Source: Lumbricus terrestris (taxonomy: Eukaryota > Annelida > Clitellata > Crassiclitellata > Lumbricidae). Taken from it: 64,000 bases of DNA. The DNA lies in contig OX457043.1 of NCBI GenBank assembly GCA_949752735.1, positions 1,435,867 to 1,499,866 on the forward strand, read 5' to 3'. A model generated the notes under the pieces. That model was given only the letters and a program-made list of their open reading frames with translations, did no database searches and was not told the origin of the DNA. The translations under genes and the position numbers were made by a program. Below are positions 24,985-37,795 of the stretch, one piece after another. Positions within the stretch are counted from its first letter, which is position 1, and the number at the start of each line of letters is the position of its first letter.

Positions 24985-25245
24985 GCTCGTTATAATCATC
25001 ATTATCAACGTCGTCGTCAACAACAACATCACCATCATCATCGTCATAATCTTTGTCATCATTAACATCGTTATCATCGTCATTATCATCATAGTCATCA
25101 TTGTCATCATCATTGTCATTATTATTATCATCTTCATCTTCATCATCGTCATAATCATCGACAACATCGTCTTCATCGTCATTATCATCATCATTTTCAT
25201 CGTCGACAGCATTATCATCATCGTCGTCGTCGTCGTCATCATCAT
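24985..25245. repeat. (ATC/GTC)n microsatellite, unit B
   Basis: Expanded counterpart of the array at 11225-11395. Confidence 0.9.
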
Positions 25246-25955
25246 AACTACCGATAGGTGGCGCTTCGGCGTGTTAACACCGACTTAGCACGAGACTATT
25301 ATTTTCTTGATTTAAAAATACATTAATTGATTAGTTTTCAAATATTGCGTTAACACGGACAGAATAATTCTTGCTGCTTGGATTTATGTGGAATAAGACG
25401 CTGTTTTATGTCAGTTGATTCTACAACCACGCTGTTTTAAAACAAAAGGTACGCCGCCATGTTTACGACACCCACTTATCAAAATAATGAGAAGCTCTAA
25501 ATTCTCTTTTGCAATTCAAAAACTCAGAATATCAATAATAATAATTATTATAAAATTATAGGCTGATGAGAGCTTGGAGAGAAATATGCGCGTTTCGAGT
25601 TTGTTGGTCAAACAAGGCCTTTGAAATCGCCAAATCGAAATTATTTTGAGTTACTGGTAACAATAAATTGTAAGCTTAGATTTATTATAATCATAATCGA
25701 AATATGAGGCATTTGTCCTCCGCAACAAGATTGATTGTGTCTCAAGACCTATGAAATTACGGCAGTGGATACAGATGGAGAGGCGCCAGATATGGAAATT
25801 TACCCAAGAGTTGATTGAATTATCGAAATAATTCTATTTTCTTCAAAGACGAATTAGAAATGATCAATGATGTCGTGCTGTGGCGGCGCTACGCCAGGGC
25901 ATGGCAGGACAGATACCCTGGTAAAAAAAAACTTTGCCCTGGTTGTTGCCCTGGT

Positions 25956-26106
25956 CGCTCATCATCAGGAACCATGGGCTCAGCGCCCGTAGGTGTCCAC
26001 TGCCATCTTCATCAAGCTCCTCCATCGACCTCTGTCCATCGCCGCGTGACTCAGCTCTTGGAGTGATGCTCTCCCCCACCTGGTGATGTCGTCCAGCCAC
26101 TCCCTA
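25956..26106 (-). mobile_element. LINE 3' coding fragment inside the CAGGGCAA minisatellite
   Basis: The minus strand encodes EWLDDITRWGRASLQELSHA followed by AAMDRGRWRSLMKMA, a typical C-terminal signature of RTE/I-type LINE proteins. It is absent from the homologous block in unit A. Confidence 0.7.
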
Positions 26107-27947
26107 TGCGGTGCCCTGGTCGCTGCCCTGGTCGCTGCCCTCCCAGAAATTTTACCCTGCCTAAATTTGTAAAACCACTCACTGCAGTTTCTTACTGTTC
26201 TCGTCCGTCGGCTCTCTGGCAGGGCAAAAGTTCTGGGAGAGGAAATTTGGGCAGGGCAAAAATTCTGGCAGAGGAAAATTGTGGCAGGGCAACATTCTAG
26301 CAGGGCAAAAGTTCTGTCAGCAAACATTCTGGTAGTGAAAAATTCTGACAGAGTGAAATTTTGGCAGGGCAAATGTTCTGGCTGGGAAATAATTCTGGCA
26401 GGAAACATTCTCTGGTTGTTTACCCACATTATAGTAATTATAACAGGATAGATCTAACTGTCGTTAGATCTAAAGTTATAATCGCCGCTTGCTCTAATAA
26501 TCAGTGACGGTCTAACTAACAGTAATATAACTTTTATTCTGTTTGAAATATCGTGGTGAAATCTGGCCACTGTATACACGTAAATATGAATTGTCCTTAG
26601 GCCTATAAAATTTGATTTATTTTTTAAACTTCTGGCCAAGATATTGGCTAAAACCTTAGGCAGATCCATTTATGGCCCACATTGTATAAGATTTATAGGA
26701 TTTGTTTTTTGAAAATGTCAAAAAGTGGTCGGTTTTATGGCTTCGCCCATCTGATCCCATGACCAGACAACCCTAATAGTGTAAGGTGGGTAATTTATGG
26801 CAAGCACGGTAGCACAAAATTATAGGCCTTTATATTAATCCCTGTCACATTACAACATAAACTTTTCAACTATACGCATTATTCAATAAAGGGGATAGAA
26901 TGGTTTATCCCCCCGGATAGTCACTCTAGACCGGTATATTCCATCCGGAGTGGGATAGATCAAATCACCCCCCGGATAGCTTTAAGAGGGGATAGAATAT
27001 CACTGACACCCGTACTACCGAGCACGCGATTTGCCCTCTGTCCTGGTCACTGCCCTGGCTACAAAAAGTGTCTGACAGCCGCCACTGATCTTGTGACATC
27101 CGACGATAAGGCGTAGAAAATGATTTAACGCTCAAATAATTACCTTAATCTCACGATTTCGATGTCATTATTATTTCAATAACGCCATTGTTTGTCATCG
27201 TTATTGCTGTTTGATTATTCTAATAAAAAGCAATCTTGCCATCTTGGATGTCGATCGAAATGTCTAGCGAGACGTTAGACAATCAAAACTAGGCTATGTA
27301 GCCAACATCTGAAGGGTCTATACGAAATTAAAGTTGATGAGCGACAAGATGGCGATGGTTATAGAAAGCCGCGATGATTTGTGATGCAATATGCACGATG
27401 AAGGAGAAAGAGAAGAGAGGAAGGAGGAACTTTTGAGGAGAATTTGATATTTACGATATGCATTGGAATGTATGCGAAGAGGGAAGAGCAGAAGGAAGAT
27501 GGAAATGAGATGGAAGAGGAGGAAGAGGAAAGGAGAAGGAGGTTGAAAAACAGGAGAAATGTAGACGAATAGAAGTATAGGGAAAGGAAGTGGAAGTGGA
27601 GGGTGTTGAATTGGAAAGAGAAAATCAAGAGAATCATCTGTAAAGGCACATATCATATGCTTATAGTATGCAGTCCTTCTTTGTAAGTTTGCAATTTAAA
27701 TTGATCAATAAACTGCAGATTTGTATACTAAATAGATTTCAAAGGAACCTTTGATAATTATAATAATGATAATAGTAATAGTCGTCGTCGGTCGTCGTCG
27801 TCGGTCGTCGGTACTCCGAACTTTGGAGGCACAAAGAAAATCTCTGCTGCGTTGCTCGAATCGCCTGCTCCACCTTCATCCCGGTCCACTCTCTCACGTC
27901 GTTGACCAACATCATACGTTGTCATAGTAATAATAATAGTATGAAAT

Positions 27948-27981
<34 letters not shown>

Positions 27982-28034
27982 GCAAAAATAATAATATTAG
28001 GCATAATAATAAAATAATAACAATAACAATATTA

Positions 28035-28312
<278 letters not shown>

Positions 28313-28339
28313 AATAATAATAATTATAATAATAATAAG

Positions 28340-28540
28340 TAATTAGTAATGGAGTGTAAGTCCCTGAGGGATCATTTGTACCTCGGGGCCAAAATAATAT
28401 TTAAAAAATATAATAAAATAAAAAAATAAATAAAAAATAAAATAATAATAATAATAATAATAATAATAGGGCCGTTCCAGACTGTGATTTTATATTAGGC
28501 GGTAAGTAAGTCCCTGAGAGATCCTGTATACCTCGGGGCA
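28340..28540. repeat. Two copies of a CCCTGAGGGATC...TACCTCGGGG element next to AAT arrays
   Basis: The copies lie near 28355-28388 and 28508-28541. The second is preceded by GGCCGTTCCAGACTGTGATT, and that combination recurs inverted at 58170-58250 in the kinesin gene. Probably the end of a short mobile element. Confidence 0.55.
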
Positions 28541-28858
28541 AAAAAAATAAAATTAAAAAAAATAAAAATAATAATAATAATAATGATAACAATGATGATG
28601 ATGATAATGATAATAACAACAATGATGCTACAATAATAATGAAATATCGAATAACTTATTTTAAACTAACCTTCTCGCCACCTACGGAGATGGCAAAAGA
28701 TCGATCTAGATTACAATTCTGACATTTCGTGCAGGTGCTATATAAATATTCACAGAGAACCGTTTCTTCACGCAAGTTGAATCCAGCCCATAGTGACTGG
28801 CTAAGCCTGGCCTCAACACCTCGCAGAAAGATACACGTTTGCATTTAACAAATATCGA

Positions 28859-28940
28859 CCAATCAAAGACCGTCACGTGACTCTCTGAGATTGCAAAACA
28901 AGATAAAAGGATGCGACATTCAGAGGAGTCAGTCAGGTGA
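28859..28940 (+). promoter_or_regulatory. Core promoter of EF-hand gene C
   Basis: CCAAT is at 28859-28863, CACGTG at 28874-28879 and ATAAAAG at 28903-28909, with initiator-like AGTCAGTCAG at about 28927-28936. Spacing is the same as for A and B. Confidence 0.7.
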
Positions 28941-29312
28941 GTTAGTCAGAGAAGTTGGCCAGACATCTTAGACATTGGTTTGCATAAACTATAAGGTACA
29001 TTGTAGGCTATTGCTCAAGGATGCCTATAGGCTATTGCCTAGTTTTCTCATTATAAGCTTACATATGAAGTACCGTATTGCACTCGTAATGTACTCTATA
29101 CTGATTAATTGATCTAAAGAATTCAGAGCGTTAAACAATCAGGATAAAGACAATGAGAGACAAAGAGCACAAACAATCCGGTATCAACTAGAACTGAAAC
29201 GTTGTTGTCAACAGCATCCATCGTTCTGGTAAAGCCTCAGATAAAATAATAATTTTCTTGGTGATATGACTTGATGTGCTACTCTACTTCATATTTAGTA
29301 GTAAACATCAAT

Positions 29313-29394
29313 ATGTTGACGACCAGGAAAAGTTTGCTTCTGGGGAATTTGTTGCTTATTGCTGCCATTGGAAGCATCGACTTCTCAAATGCAG
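29313..29394 (+). CDS. EF-hand gene C, coding exon 1 (signal peptide)
   Basis: 82 nt, phase 1 donor G|GTAATT. The encoded leader differs from B by few residues (DFSNAG versus DLSNAG). Confidence 0.85.
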
Positions 29395-31496
29395 GTAATT
29401 TTGAGAGTTTCCGTTTCATGATTACTAAGAATCGCAGAATGTCCACATTGTCCAGTGACAGAGTCTCACCCATAAAAGTCTCCCCATCGGAGACTTTATT
29501 TTTAAACAGATTCCACGACGGATCTGTTACAGAACAAATTCGCCTCCGGAGACTATAGGCCCGATCTGAAATAAAGTCTCAGAGGAGAGAATATTTCCTC
29601 CGCCTACGAAATGAAGTCTCCCCCGTTCAGCGCGAAATAGGCTATATAGACTTAAAATTTATAGATGAGCAGGTTAAACCGTTAGTTTACGTTGCTAAAT
29701 TAATTATTGAACAAAAAAATTTATATAGTTTTATATCAGAAAAGTTCTTGCATTACACAGTTTCAGCCAGGGGAGACTGTTTCGTGGGAGACTTTGTATC
29801 GGGGAAGACTTTATATTTTCGAAATTGTTTAAAACATTCTTTTCTTACTGTAACAGGAGGCAGTTTGCTTGGGTCTCTCAATCCTCTGGTTCTGGGGTTT
29901 GGCGATATCTTGTTCCAAAAACTGAGAACGTTCTTCCGTAGATTTGACCGTGACGGAGATGGTTTCATAAGTCGGGGAGATATGGAAGGCATAGCGGAGA
30001 AATTTGCTGACCAAGAAGGCTTCAGTGAAGTTGACAAGGACGCAGCCATAAAGAGTTTCAGTGACGTAAGTCTTTTGAGTCTGTTTTCGTGATGCAAGCG
30101 TTCCTCTGAAGTTCTTTTGTAGGTCTAAGTTATTGCAAAAAGTATATACTTAATTGTTAAAGCATTATAAAAAAAAGTAAATTCAGATCGAAAAATTTAA
30201 TGGTTTTATTCCTTGAAATACAGATGTAGGCTATACTTTTTTCTTAAAGTTAACGATAATAATTATTCAAGTAGTTGATTCGTATCTCCATTGGCCTAAC
30301 ACCGAGTCGATGAGCATTTCAAATAATTGGGCAAAGACAATTCGTCGTCAAAGTCGTAATCGTAATCTCCAACTTTATAAAGCGCTACTCGAAAGAAGCG
30401 CGGGGCGCCAGCGTATTCACGAGCGCTGATGCGCGAGTGGCAAATTCTATATTACAGCAAGATATAAGATTTTTAAACGGAACCGAAAATACAATCCTCT
30501 CGCCAAGAGAAACTTTATTTAGGGGGCGACGTAATCTTGACATCGGTCTTTGCCAAGAACTGCACAGACATGGAATCGGCGACAAAATTAATAGGTCTAG
30601 ACCATTCAAGACAGACGGATTCGCATTTGTAAAGGATAGAGGCTTTCTAAATGAAGTTTGAGTATCGAGTCCAACAGCACCCCTCCCTGCCGAAAAACAA
30701 AAGTTTGGGGTGCTGATTGCTCGGGGACAAGTCTGCATGTATGTATGCATGTATGTATGTATGTATGTATGTATGTATGTATGTATGTATGTATGTATGT
30801 ATGTATGTATGTATGTATGTATGTATATGTGTGCGTATGTATGTATGTATGTATGACTGTATGTCTATATGTATGTGTGTATGTATGTATGTATGTATGT
30901 ATGTATGTATGTATGTATGTATGTATGTATGTATGTATGTATGTATGTATGTATGTATGTATGTATGTATGTATGTATGTATGTATGTATGTATGTATGT
31001 ATGTATGTATGTATGTATGTATGTATGTATGCATGTATGTATGTAATATGTATGTATGTATTGTGTTGGTCATGCCCGATAAATAGAAGCGCCTGAAATA
31101 CTTGCATTTAATGACATCGGTTTTTTTCAGCTGTTCACATTTTCCTCATCTTCATCGGGATTAACAGATGACGTTTTGCTGACCGAGAAGATGCAGGCTG
31201 ATTCTGTGATGATGCAAAAAGATGACACTGAATGCAAGAATAGAATTGGTGCCGTCCTGAAGAGCTTCGTAACTCCAATGAAAGTCGTTCAGAAAGGCTT
31301 CTTGACTTCTGACGAGTACAGCAGACTCTTCAAAAGTCTCGGCTTTTCCAATGTCGTCTTTACGTTCGTGGCTTTCCTCGCTATCGATACCAACCATGAC
31401 TTTAACGTCAGCGATCAGGAGTTCTACGACGCTGCAACAAGCTACATGTGTACAGATGATTCCAGCTTTACTTTGCTGCTTGGTCAATTGCTTTAG
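29313..31496 (+). CDS. Secreted EF-hand calcium-binding protein, paralog C (3 coding exons)
   Basis: The coding exons are 29313-29394, 29857-30065 and 31131-31496, giving 657 nt and 218 residues. The protein has a signal peptide (residues 1-27), a canonical first EF loop DRDGDGFISRGD, and the same unusual C-terminal loop DTNHDFNVSDQE as paralog B. B and C share the intron 1 GGAGACT-rich block and the ATGT array in intron 2, which gene A lacks, so B and C are sister copies. The acceptor before the start codon is TTTAGTAG, and the poly(A) motif is CATAAA (31796-31801), a weaker form than in A and B. All splice sites are GT-AG and the frame is open, so it is probably functional. Its role is unknown. 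Confidence 0.85.
29857..30065 (+). CDS. EF-hand gene C, coding exon 2 (first EF-hand)
   Basis: The acceptor is CTGTAACAG and the donor GTAAGT. It encodes FRRFDRDGDGFISRGDMEGI. Confidence 0.88.
30733..31065. repeat. (ATGT)n microsatellite in intron 2 of gene C
   Basis: Same array as in gene B (21473-21931), ending about 65 bp before coding exon 3. Confidence 0.97.
31131..31496 (+). CDS. EF-hand gene C, coding exon 3
   Basis: The acceptor is TTTTTTTCAG. The exon encodes residues 98-218 and ends in TAG. Its first residues carry a Ser-rich patch (FTFSSSSSG). Confidence 0.9.
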   Translation: MFTFSSSSSGLTDDVLLTEKMQADSVMMQKDDTECKNRIGAVLKSFVTPMKVVQKGFLTSDEYSRLFKSLGFSNVVFTFVAFLAIDTNHDFNVSDQEFYDAATSYMCTDDSSFTLLLGQLL

Positions 31497-31529
31497 GTTC
31501 TTCAATCTCCTAAGAATCTTGACCATTTC

Positions 31530-31675
31530 AGATGGAACAATATAATTATTACTAGTGCTTACTTATAACCCCTTGTAACCGAACTATGCTGTTGTTTTAA
31601 TTAAGATGAAACAACAATAATTATTAGTGCTTACTTATAACCTCTTGTAACCGAACTATGCTGTGGTTTTAAAGT
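31530..31675. repeat. 3' UTR minisatellite of gene C (about 2 units)
   Basis: The roughly 75-bp unit known from genes A and B in two copies, followed by a CATAAA motif (31796-31801). Confidence 0.85.
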
Positions 31676-32154
31676 AATAATATTATTGTAAGTTGCATAG
31701 CCTATCTCACATCAGACAAGCCGTAGAAAACGCTGAAGACAGTATACGAGGGAAAATCTAGAATGACCGTACGTCACTGATGTGTATAAAACCTTCATAA
31801 ACCTGTTAAATCAATTTATGTTGGAATGAATTGTCTCGTTTTATTTATTTTAATTCGTGTACCAACTACCAAACCCACTGCATTCAAAGCAAACTCAGAC
31901 AATTGAGAGTTAAGCTTCGTTTGATTTTTGAAACGGTAATTGAATCCTAAATGACTGTTGCAATGTTGGTCAAAATGGCCAGTACAAAATTGCTCAATCT
32001 TAATCGATAAAAACCAAGGTATCCCCCCCCTCAATATATCGGCCTTCGTGTGATCAAGCGTTTCATCATCGGGCTCATTCATGGCTTCTCTCTTCCGGAC
32101 AAAGAAAACTGCAACTTCATATCGTATACGGTAACCTACTATTTAAAAATAATT

Positions 32155-32300
32155 GTAACAAATCCTCTAGCGAACTCACATCAAAATTATTTATATCAAT
32201 CAACTCATATCAAAATTACCTATATCAATCAACTCATATCAAAATTATCTATATCAATCAACTCATATCAAAATTATCTATATCAATCAAACCCAGTCAA
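32155..32300. repeat. Short tandem repeat ATATCAATCAACTCATATCA (about 4 units)
   Basis: Roughly 30-bp units built from ACTCATATCAAAATTATCTA. Related but unexpanded sequence lies near 6490-6530 in unit A. Confidence 0.8.
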
Positions 32301-32961
32301 GATCTGTGTTGCAAATGATCTGACCATGCAAATGAAAACCCTCGTAACATTCGCATGGACGTGAAGGTACGAACATTGTAAAACAGCGTGTGAGAGAAGA
32401 GCATGTGGCGGCTAAAAATAAAAGAATTGGAAATCTAATTATAATAAACTGCACAAGGGAACCTTTGCAAGCTACATGAATGAATGAACTTGTTTATTGC
32501 ACACACACACAAGTCAAATAGTATAAACAAGCCTCAACAAACATAGTGCAAAAGGAATCAGGAAAAAGCTGACAGCTTATATAACCCTGACCCCTAGCTT
32601 CAAGACTATTTTTAGTGCAAGTCAGTATTAATACTTAACTAAAACTTAATTAATACTTAATTAATTAAAACATAACTGAAAGTAATAGGGATAAACATAC
32701 AATGCAATAATGATAATAATAATAATAAAATTGTAATATTAAATCATGTTAATAAAATCATATTAATAGATGGTAATAATAATAATACTAAAATAATAAA
32801 AATAATAAATAATAGAAACAGCATATTATTGCAGCAGTAAATCCTCACAGTCTACAAAGGATTAGAGACTCGGAAACATCATAATAAACAGTCAGGATAC
32901 TAACATACAATGTCTAGAATGCTGCAAGATAAATGCAGGTATAAAGAAAGACCAAAGTTAA

Positions 32962-35900
32962 TCAACATATGCAATAGTTTGAAAACAAAGTCTTTTTAAC
33001 ATTTTTCTTGAAGGCGCATACACTATTTTCCCTCTTCACATCATCTGACAGAGAGTTCCATAAACGGGGACCTAGAATTCGGAAGCTATTAAAGCGGCAG
33101 GTGGTACGTGCAAAGAGAACAACATATTTACTCGATCCACGAGTATTAAACGAGTGAAATTGAGCCACTGTCATAAAATAATTTTTAAATATGGGGGGTA
33201 AGAGATTATTTCCAAATTTGTACATAAGGACGACGATAGACAAATAGTACAGGTCATAAACTTTGAGAATATTAAGTTTACTGAATAATGGGTTGGAATG
33301 GGCTAAATAGGGAGAGTTAGAGATAATACGACATGCAGCTTTCTGAAGCTTTAGAATTCGGTCCAAGTTGCAGGATCTGTACGGAGAAGCCCAAATAACA
33401 CAACAGTAATTGATATAAGGTTCTAGTAAGGTATGGTATAAAAGCTTCAATTTCTCAGTTGGCAGCACATGTCTGACCTTACGTAAAATGCCCACAACCT
33501 TGGACACTTTGTTAGTGACCATGTCCACATGTTTGTTCCATTTAAGATTTTCAGTAATAAGAACACCAAGAAATTTAGTTTCACGTACACGAGGGAGATG
33601 CACATCATTTACACATATGTCAAAATCTGAGTCAAGAGTCACCTTATTTCCAAATATCATATAGTTAGTCTTATTTAAGTTCAAAGATAATAAGTTGGCG
33701 GCAAACCAGTGGCTTAACAGTTTTAAGTCTTCATTCAGAGTTTTAGCTAGCATGAGAGGACAGTGCCCAGTGGCAAAGATATTTGTGTCGTCAGCAAACA
33801 TGATTAATTTCAAGGCAGTCACAGATTGTAGATCATTTATATACAATATAAATAACAATGGTCCCAATATTGAACCTTGAGGAACTCCACATTTCACAAA
33901 TAGAGAGGCAGAGGAAGAGTGATTAACAGAAACATATTGTAATCTATTTGATAAGTAGCTACAGAACCAATTAAGAGGCGAGCCTCTAATTCCATAATGT
34001 TCAAGCTTATCTAACAAAATCTTATGATTTACAGTGTCGAACGCTTTAGCTAGATCTAGGAAAATTCCTATGGTGAGTTGATGCTCGTCAATAGATTTGC
34101 TAATATTGTCTGTGAGCTGAAGCAGCGCCATATAAGTAGACAAGTTTTTTCTAAAACCAAATTGGCTATCCACAAGCAAATCATTTTGAGTTACAAAACC
34201 AAGAAGCCTATTATAAACAATTTTTTCCAATATCTTGGCAAAAGGAGATAATATGGAAATTGGTCTGTAGTTGGATACCATAAGTTTATCTCTAGACTTA
34301 AAGACTGGAATTACCTTAGCAATTTTAAGTTGATCAGGAAAGACACCATCGACCAGCGATAGGTTGAAAATCTCTGATAGTACGGGAGAGATTTCATGAG
34401 AGCATTGTTTTAACGTCGATATCGAAATGTTATCAAATCCTACACTGTGAGAATTTTTCAGGGAAGCTATAATATTGATAATTTCCTGAGGTGAAACCGG
34501 GTTAAAGTAAATGGATTGAGGAAGACTGGACTTTAAGTAGTCAGTGTGGCATTCAGGAACTGGCGAAATATTCTGGGCAAGCTGGGGGCCAATATTATTG
34601 AAATATTTATTAAATCTGTCAGCTATGGCCACAGGATCAGATAAGGTATTTCCATTGTGGCTAATCTCAGTTACATTATCCTTATAAGTCTTTCTACCAA
34701 TAATCACATTGATAGTCTGCCAGACCTTATGCAAGTTATTTTTGTGATATTCCAGCTTATTCGCATAATAATTTTTTTCAGCAGCTCGAAGCAGGGTGGT
34801 GAGCTTGTTTCTATACGCTTTGTACTTTTGAAAATGGTTACCATTCTTTCCAGTCTTCCCCAAGCATTTTTTATACATATGATTCTTTTTATTAATCGAT
34901 TTCCTTAGAGCTGGTGTCAGCCATGGAAGTTCAGTAGATTTACGCTTAACCACTGAGGTATAAGGTGGAAAATATAGATCGTAGAAATGAGTGAATTGTT
35001 TTAGAAAAACATCGAAAGACACATTAGTGTCTGAGCTGGAAGAAGCATCCCGCCAAGTATGATTGGCCACTGCTTGCTTTAATTTCTCAAGGGACTCATC
35101 TGAAAATTTCCTTTTGTGGCTCAAGGATTTAATAGTAGTGGGTTTGTGGTTAGGAACAGGAACCACACAGTAAACCGGGAGATGATCAGAGATATCAGTA
35201 ACCCATATTGAACAAGAATTAATTCCACTAGGATGAGCATTGGTTATAATATTGTCTATCAGAGAGGACGAGGTCTGCGTTATGCGTGTGGGTTTATCAA
35301 TCAAGGGATAGAAGCCATGAGACAACTGGGTATTAAGAAAATTCCCAGTTTCCTGATGGCTATTACAATGTAATAGATTTATGTTATAATCACCTAGCAG
35401 ATAACAAGGTTTCTTTTCTTTATCAAGACTTGACAGAAGATTGTCAAATGCAGCGTTAAATAGGGACATGTCAACATTAGGAGGTTTATAAATTACCCCT
35501 ACAATCATTGCCCCTGAACCACAATTAATCTGGACAAACAGGCTTTCCATTAGATTTTCTTCTACAGGAAAGTTTTTAAGAGAATGGGAGGTAACACTAT
35601 TGCACTCCAAGAAAAGACCAACACCCCCACCTATTTTACCAGAGGAGCGGGAACTGAGGAGGTTAATATAGCCAGGGATAAAGGTGGTAGTATGGTCATT
35701 GCTGGTGGTCCATGTTTCTGTAATGGCAATAATGGAGAATTTATGTCGCAATTGAGCCAATTCAGTATTAATGATCCCATAGTTTTTTTTCAAGCTTCTG
35801 GCATTTATGTGTAAGAAAGATAAAGCCAGATCTGCATTAGTAGAAGAAAGGGACTCAGATAACTGGGAGCTGTGAAGGTACTTAACTTGTACTGAAGACA

Positions 35901-36321
35901 GCTGGTTGTAATAATGTACATCCACATCTAAGTCAATAGAGACCGAGCCTTCAGAAGTGTTCAGAATAGAACTTAAGTCATGAAGTTTGCAGTAATCAAA
36001 GTTAGGTAGTTGTTGAAAGCCTCCAATAGCAGCAAAAAAATCATTATCCTCCTTAATATGGACAAACGGAAGGATGGAATTCATACAAGTGGAACAGTAG
36101 TAACTATCCTGCGTGCTAGACATAGTAGAGCATGATAAATGATACTTACTCATGCAGAGCAGACAGTTAATAATCAGCTGATAGTGGTCTTTAATTCTCT
36201 TATGGCAGATGGGGCAGAGGGAACAGGAATATTGAGGGTTAAATGCAGCCATGATTATAAATGATACAACCAGGTTGCAATTCACTGAGGCCTTCAATGC
36301 TATGCTCATGTATAAGAGCAA
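32962..36321 (-). CDS. LINE ORF2: zinc-finger, endonuclease and reverse transcriptase (1119 aa)
   Basis: This single open frame has no internal stop. Near residues 36-80, Cys/His pairs (CPICHKRIKDH, CLLCMSKYHLSC) form a PHD/RING-like zinc finger. The apurinic-type endonuclease follows, with HINARSLKKNYG, ITETWTT (about 200), GDYNINLL (about 309) and SDHLPV (about 377). The reverse transcriptase shows NYRPISILSPFAKILEK, DLAKAFDTVNHKILL, GVPQGSILGPLLFILYINDL (about 812) and the catalytic FADDTNIF (about 840), then FLGVLITENLKWNKH. It would nick target DNA and copy LINE RNA at the nick. The complement of motifs and the intact frame suggest a recent, possibly competent copy. The clade call (CR1/L2/Jockey group) rests on motif style only. 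Confidence 0.93.
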   Translation of the reverse strand: MLLYMSIALKASVNCNLVVSFIIMAAFNPQYSCSLCPICHKRIKDHYQLIINCLLCMSKYHLSCSTMSSTQDSYYCSTCMNSILPFVHIKEDNDFFAAIGGFQQLPNFDYCKLHDLSSILNTSEGSVSIDLDVDVHYYNQLSSVQVKYLHSSQLSESLSSTNADLALSFLHINARSLKKNYGIINTELAQLRHKFSIIAITETWTTSNDHTTTFIPGYINLLSSRSSGKIGGGVGLFLECNSVTSHSLKNFPVEENLMESLFVQINCGSGAMIVGVIYKPPNVDMSLFNAAFDNLLSSLDKEKKPCYLLGDYNINLLHCNSHQETGNFLNTQLSHGFYPLIDKPTRITQTSSSLIDNIITNAHPSGINSCSIWVTDISDHLPVYCVVPVPNHKPTTIKSLSHKRKFSDESLEKLKQAVANHTWRDASSSSDTNVSFDVFLKQFTHFYDLYFPPYTSVVKRKSTELPWLTPALRKSINKKNHMYKKCLGKTGKNGNHFQKYKAYRNKLTTLLRAAEKNYYANKLEYHKNNLHKVWQTINVIIGRKTYKDNVTEISHNGNTLSDPVAIADRFNKYFNNIGPQLAQNISPVPECHTDYLKSSLPQSIYFNPVSPQEIINIIASLKNSHSVGFDNISISTLKQCSHEISPVLSEIFNLSLVDGVFPDQLKIAKVIPVFKSRDKLMVSNYRPISILSPFAKILEKIVYNRLLGFVTQNDLLVDSQFGFRKNLSTYMALLQLTDNISKSIDEHQLTIGIFLDLAKAFDTVNHKILLDKLEHYGIRGSPLNWFCSYLSNRLQYVSVNHSSSASLFVKCGVPQGSILGPLLFILYINDLQSVTALKLIMFADDTNIFATGHCPLMLAKTLNEDLKLLSHWFAANLLSLNLNKTNYMIFGNKVTLDSDFDICVNDVHLPRVRETKFLGVLITENLKWNKHVDMVTNKVSKVVGILRKVRHVLPTEKLKLLYHTLLEPYINYCCVIWASPYRSCNLDRILKLQKAACRIISNSPYLAHSNPLFSKLNILKVYDLYYLSIVVLMYKFGNNLLPPIFKNYFMTVAQFHSFNTRGSSKYVVLFARTTCRFNSFRILGPRLWNSLSDDVKRENSVCAFKKNVKKTLFSNYCIC

Positions 36322-37131
36322 ATTGAGTCATAGGCTTTGCACCGAAATAATTACAGAACGTTGATTTAAATATCTGCTGTGCATAACAGAACATAAATTT
36401 AAATACCTGCTGTGACCAAATTAGTAAAATAGAATAAAATAAAATAAAAAGAAAAGAAAAACAATGAAAAAACACTGAGCATACAAATTGAAAAAGCAGA
36501 GGAAAACGTGGGCAAACCATGCACACTGAGCAAAGGAATGTCCAGGCTAGCGGCCCAATGCACTTAAGTTTACAACCTGGTAACTTAAGTCAGTTTACAA
36601 ATTCAAGGAATTCTACAATCAAACAAACAGTAAAACAAAAGCATGTGGCAGATCAACGTCCACTTCCAACATTCCACGTTTGCAGAGCTGAACTTTGTAC
36701 AAGACCTACAAACGGAATTGAAAAACTGACTGCTGGTTGAAGTCCTGCAGAGGATTAAAGTTGGAACGAAAAAATAGGTCATTCCATCTGTAGTTCACGG
36801 ATTAGAAACAATGATTGTCATACGGAATTCTCTCGATGTCAGGACGGTTACTGGATGAGTAGAGTTAGGGACACTGTCTGAAGAATCGGCAATAAAGTAC
36901 AATAAAAGACCATTCCTACCCGAAGACCATGTCCAAGCAGTTACTTTCCCAGTGATAAGTAACCGCGCAAAGTGAGAGTGCGAAGGTAGACTTGAACAGA
37001 ACTGCACAACTGAAAATCCCAATTCAAGTCATATAAACGAAAATGTAGATCTCGTTTGAGGATCCTGTAGCTTCCACCGGTGGAGCAATTTACTCATTAG
37101 AAGGTCGCTTGATGAGTTGATCCGGAGGGGC

Positions 37132-37581
37132 TTAGGGCCTACAGTCACTGTCTGCAGAACGGCGGATGTAGACCACTCCGCCCGATGTCCAAGCACTTGC
37201 GATCGCTTTCTCCTTTACAAGTTTCCGTGTATGACGAAAGAGAGCGGAGGTAGACTTTGAGAGATCTTCGTTGATGTAGACTCTAACTTTACATTGTTTC
37301 AGAGTACGTCTCGCACTGTATACCACATCCCGCATTTTCTTAGTAGCGAAACGAACCAGAATGGGTGCTGGGGTCAGGGGCGGATCCAGGGGGGGGCCAA
37401 TCCGGCCATGGCCCCCCCCATTTAAAAATTGCATGGAACGTGGCCCCCCCCCATTTGGTTTCAAAAACATGTAGTGGGAGAGAAAAACAGGACATCTGGC
37501 CCCCCCTATTAGAAAATCGTACGGGACGTGGCCCCCCCGTTCGGAAATGGCATCTCCTTTTCCCGAAAAATTGGTTGATGA

Positions 37582-37618
<37 letters not shown>

Positions 37619-37764
37619 TCATCAACTTTTTTGGCGGATAAGTTGGTATCTTTTTCCCGAAAAATTGGTTGATGACTAAAAAAAAAAAAAAAAAAAAAAA
37701 AAAAGGTCATCAACTTTTTTGGCGGATAAGTTGGTATCTTTTTCGCGAAAAATTGGTTGACGAC

Positions 37765-37795
<31 letters not shown>

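Noticed and set aside
32962..36321. Retroviral or LTR-retrotransposon polymerase
   Set aside because: No protease, RNase H, integrase or LTRs. The apurinic-type endonuclease plus reverse transcriptase order and a separate ORF1 identify a non-LTR LINE.
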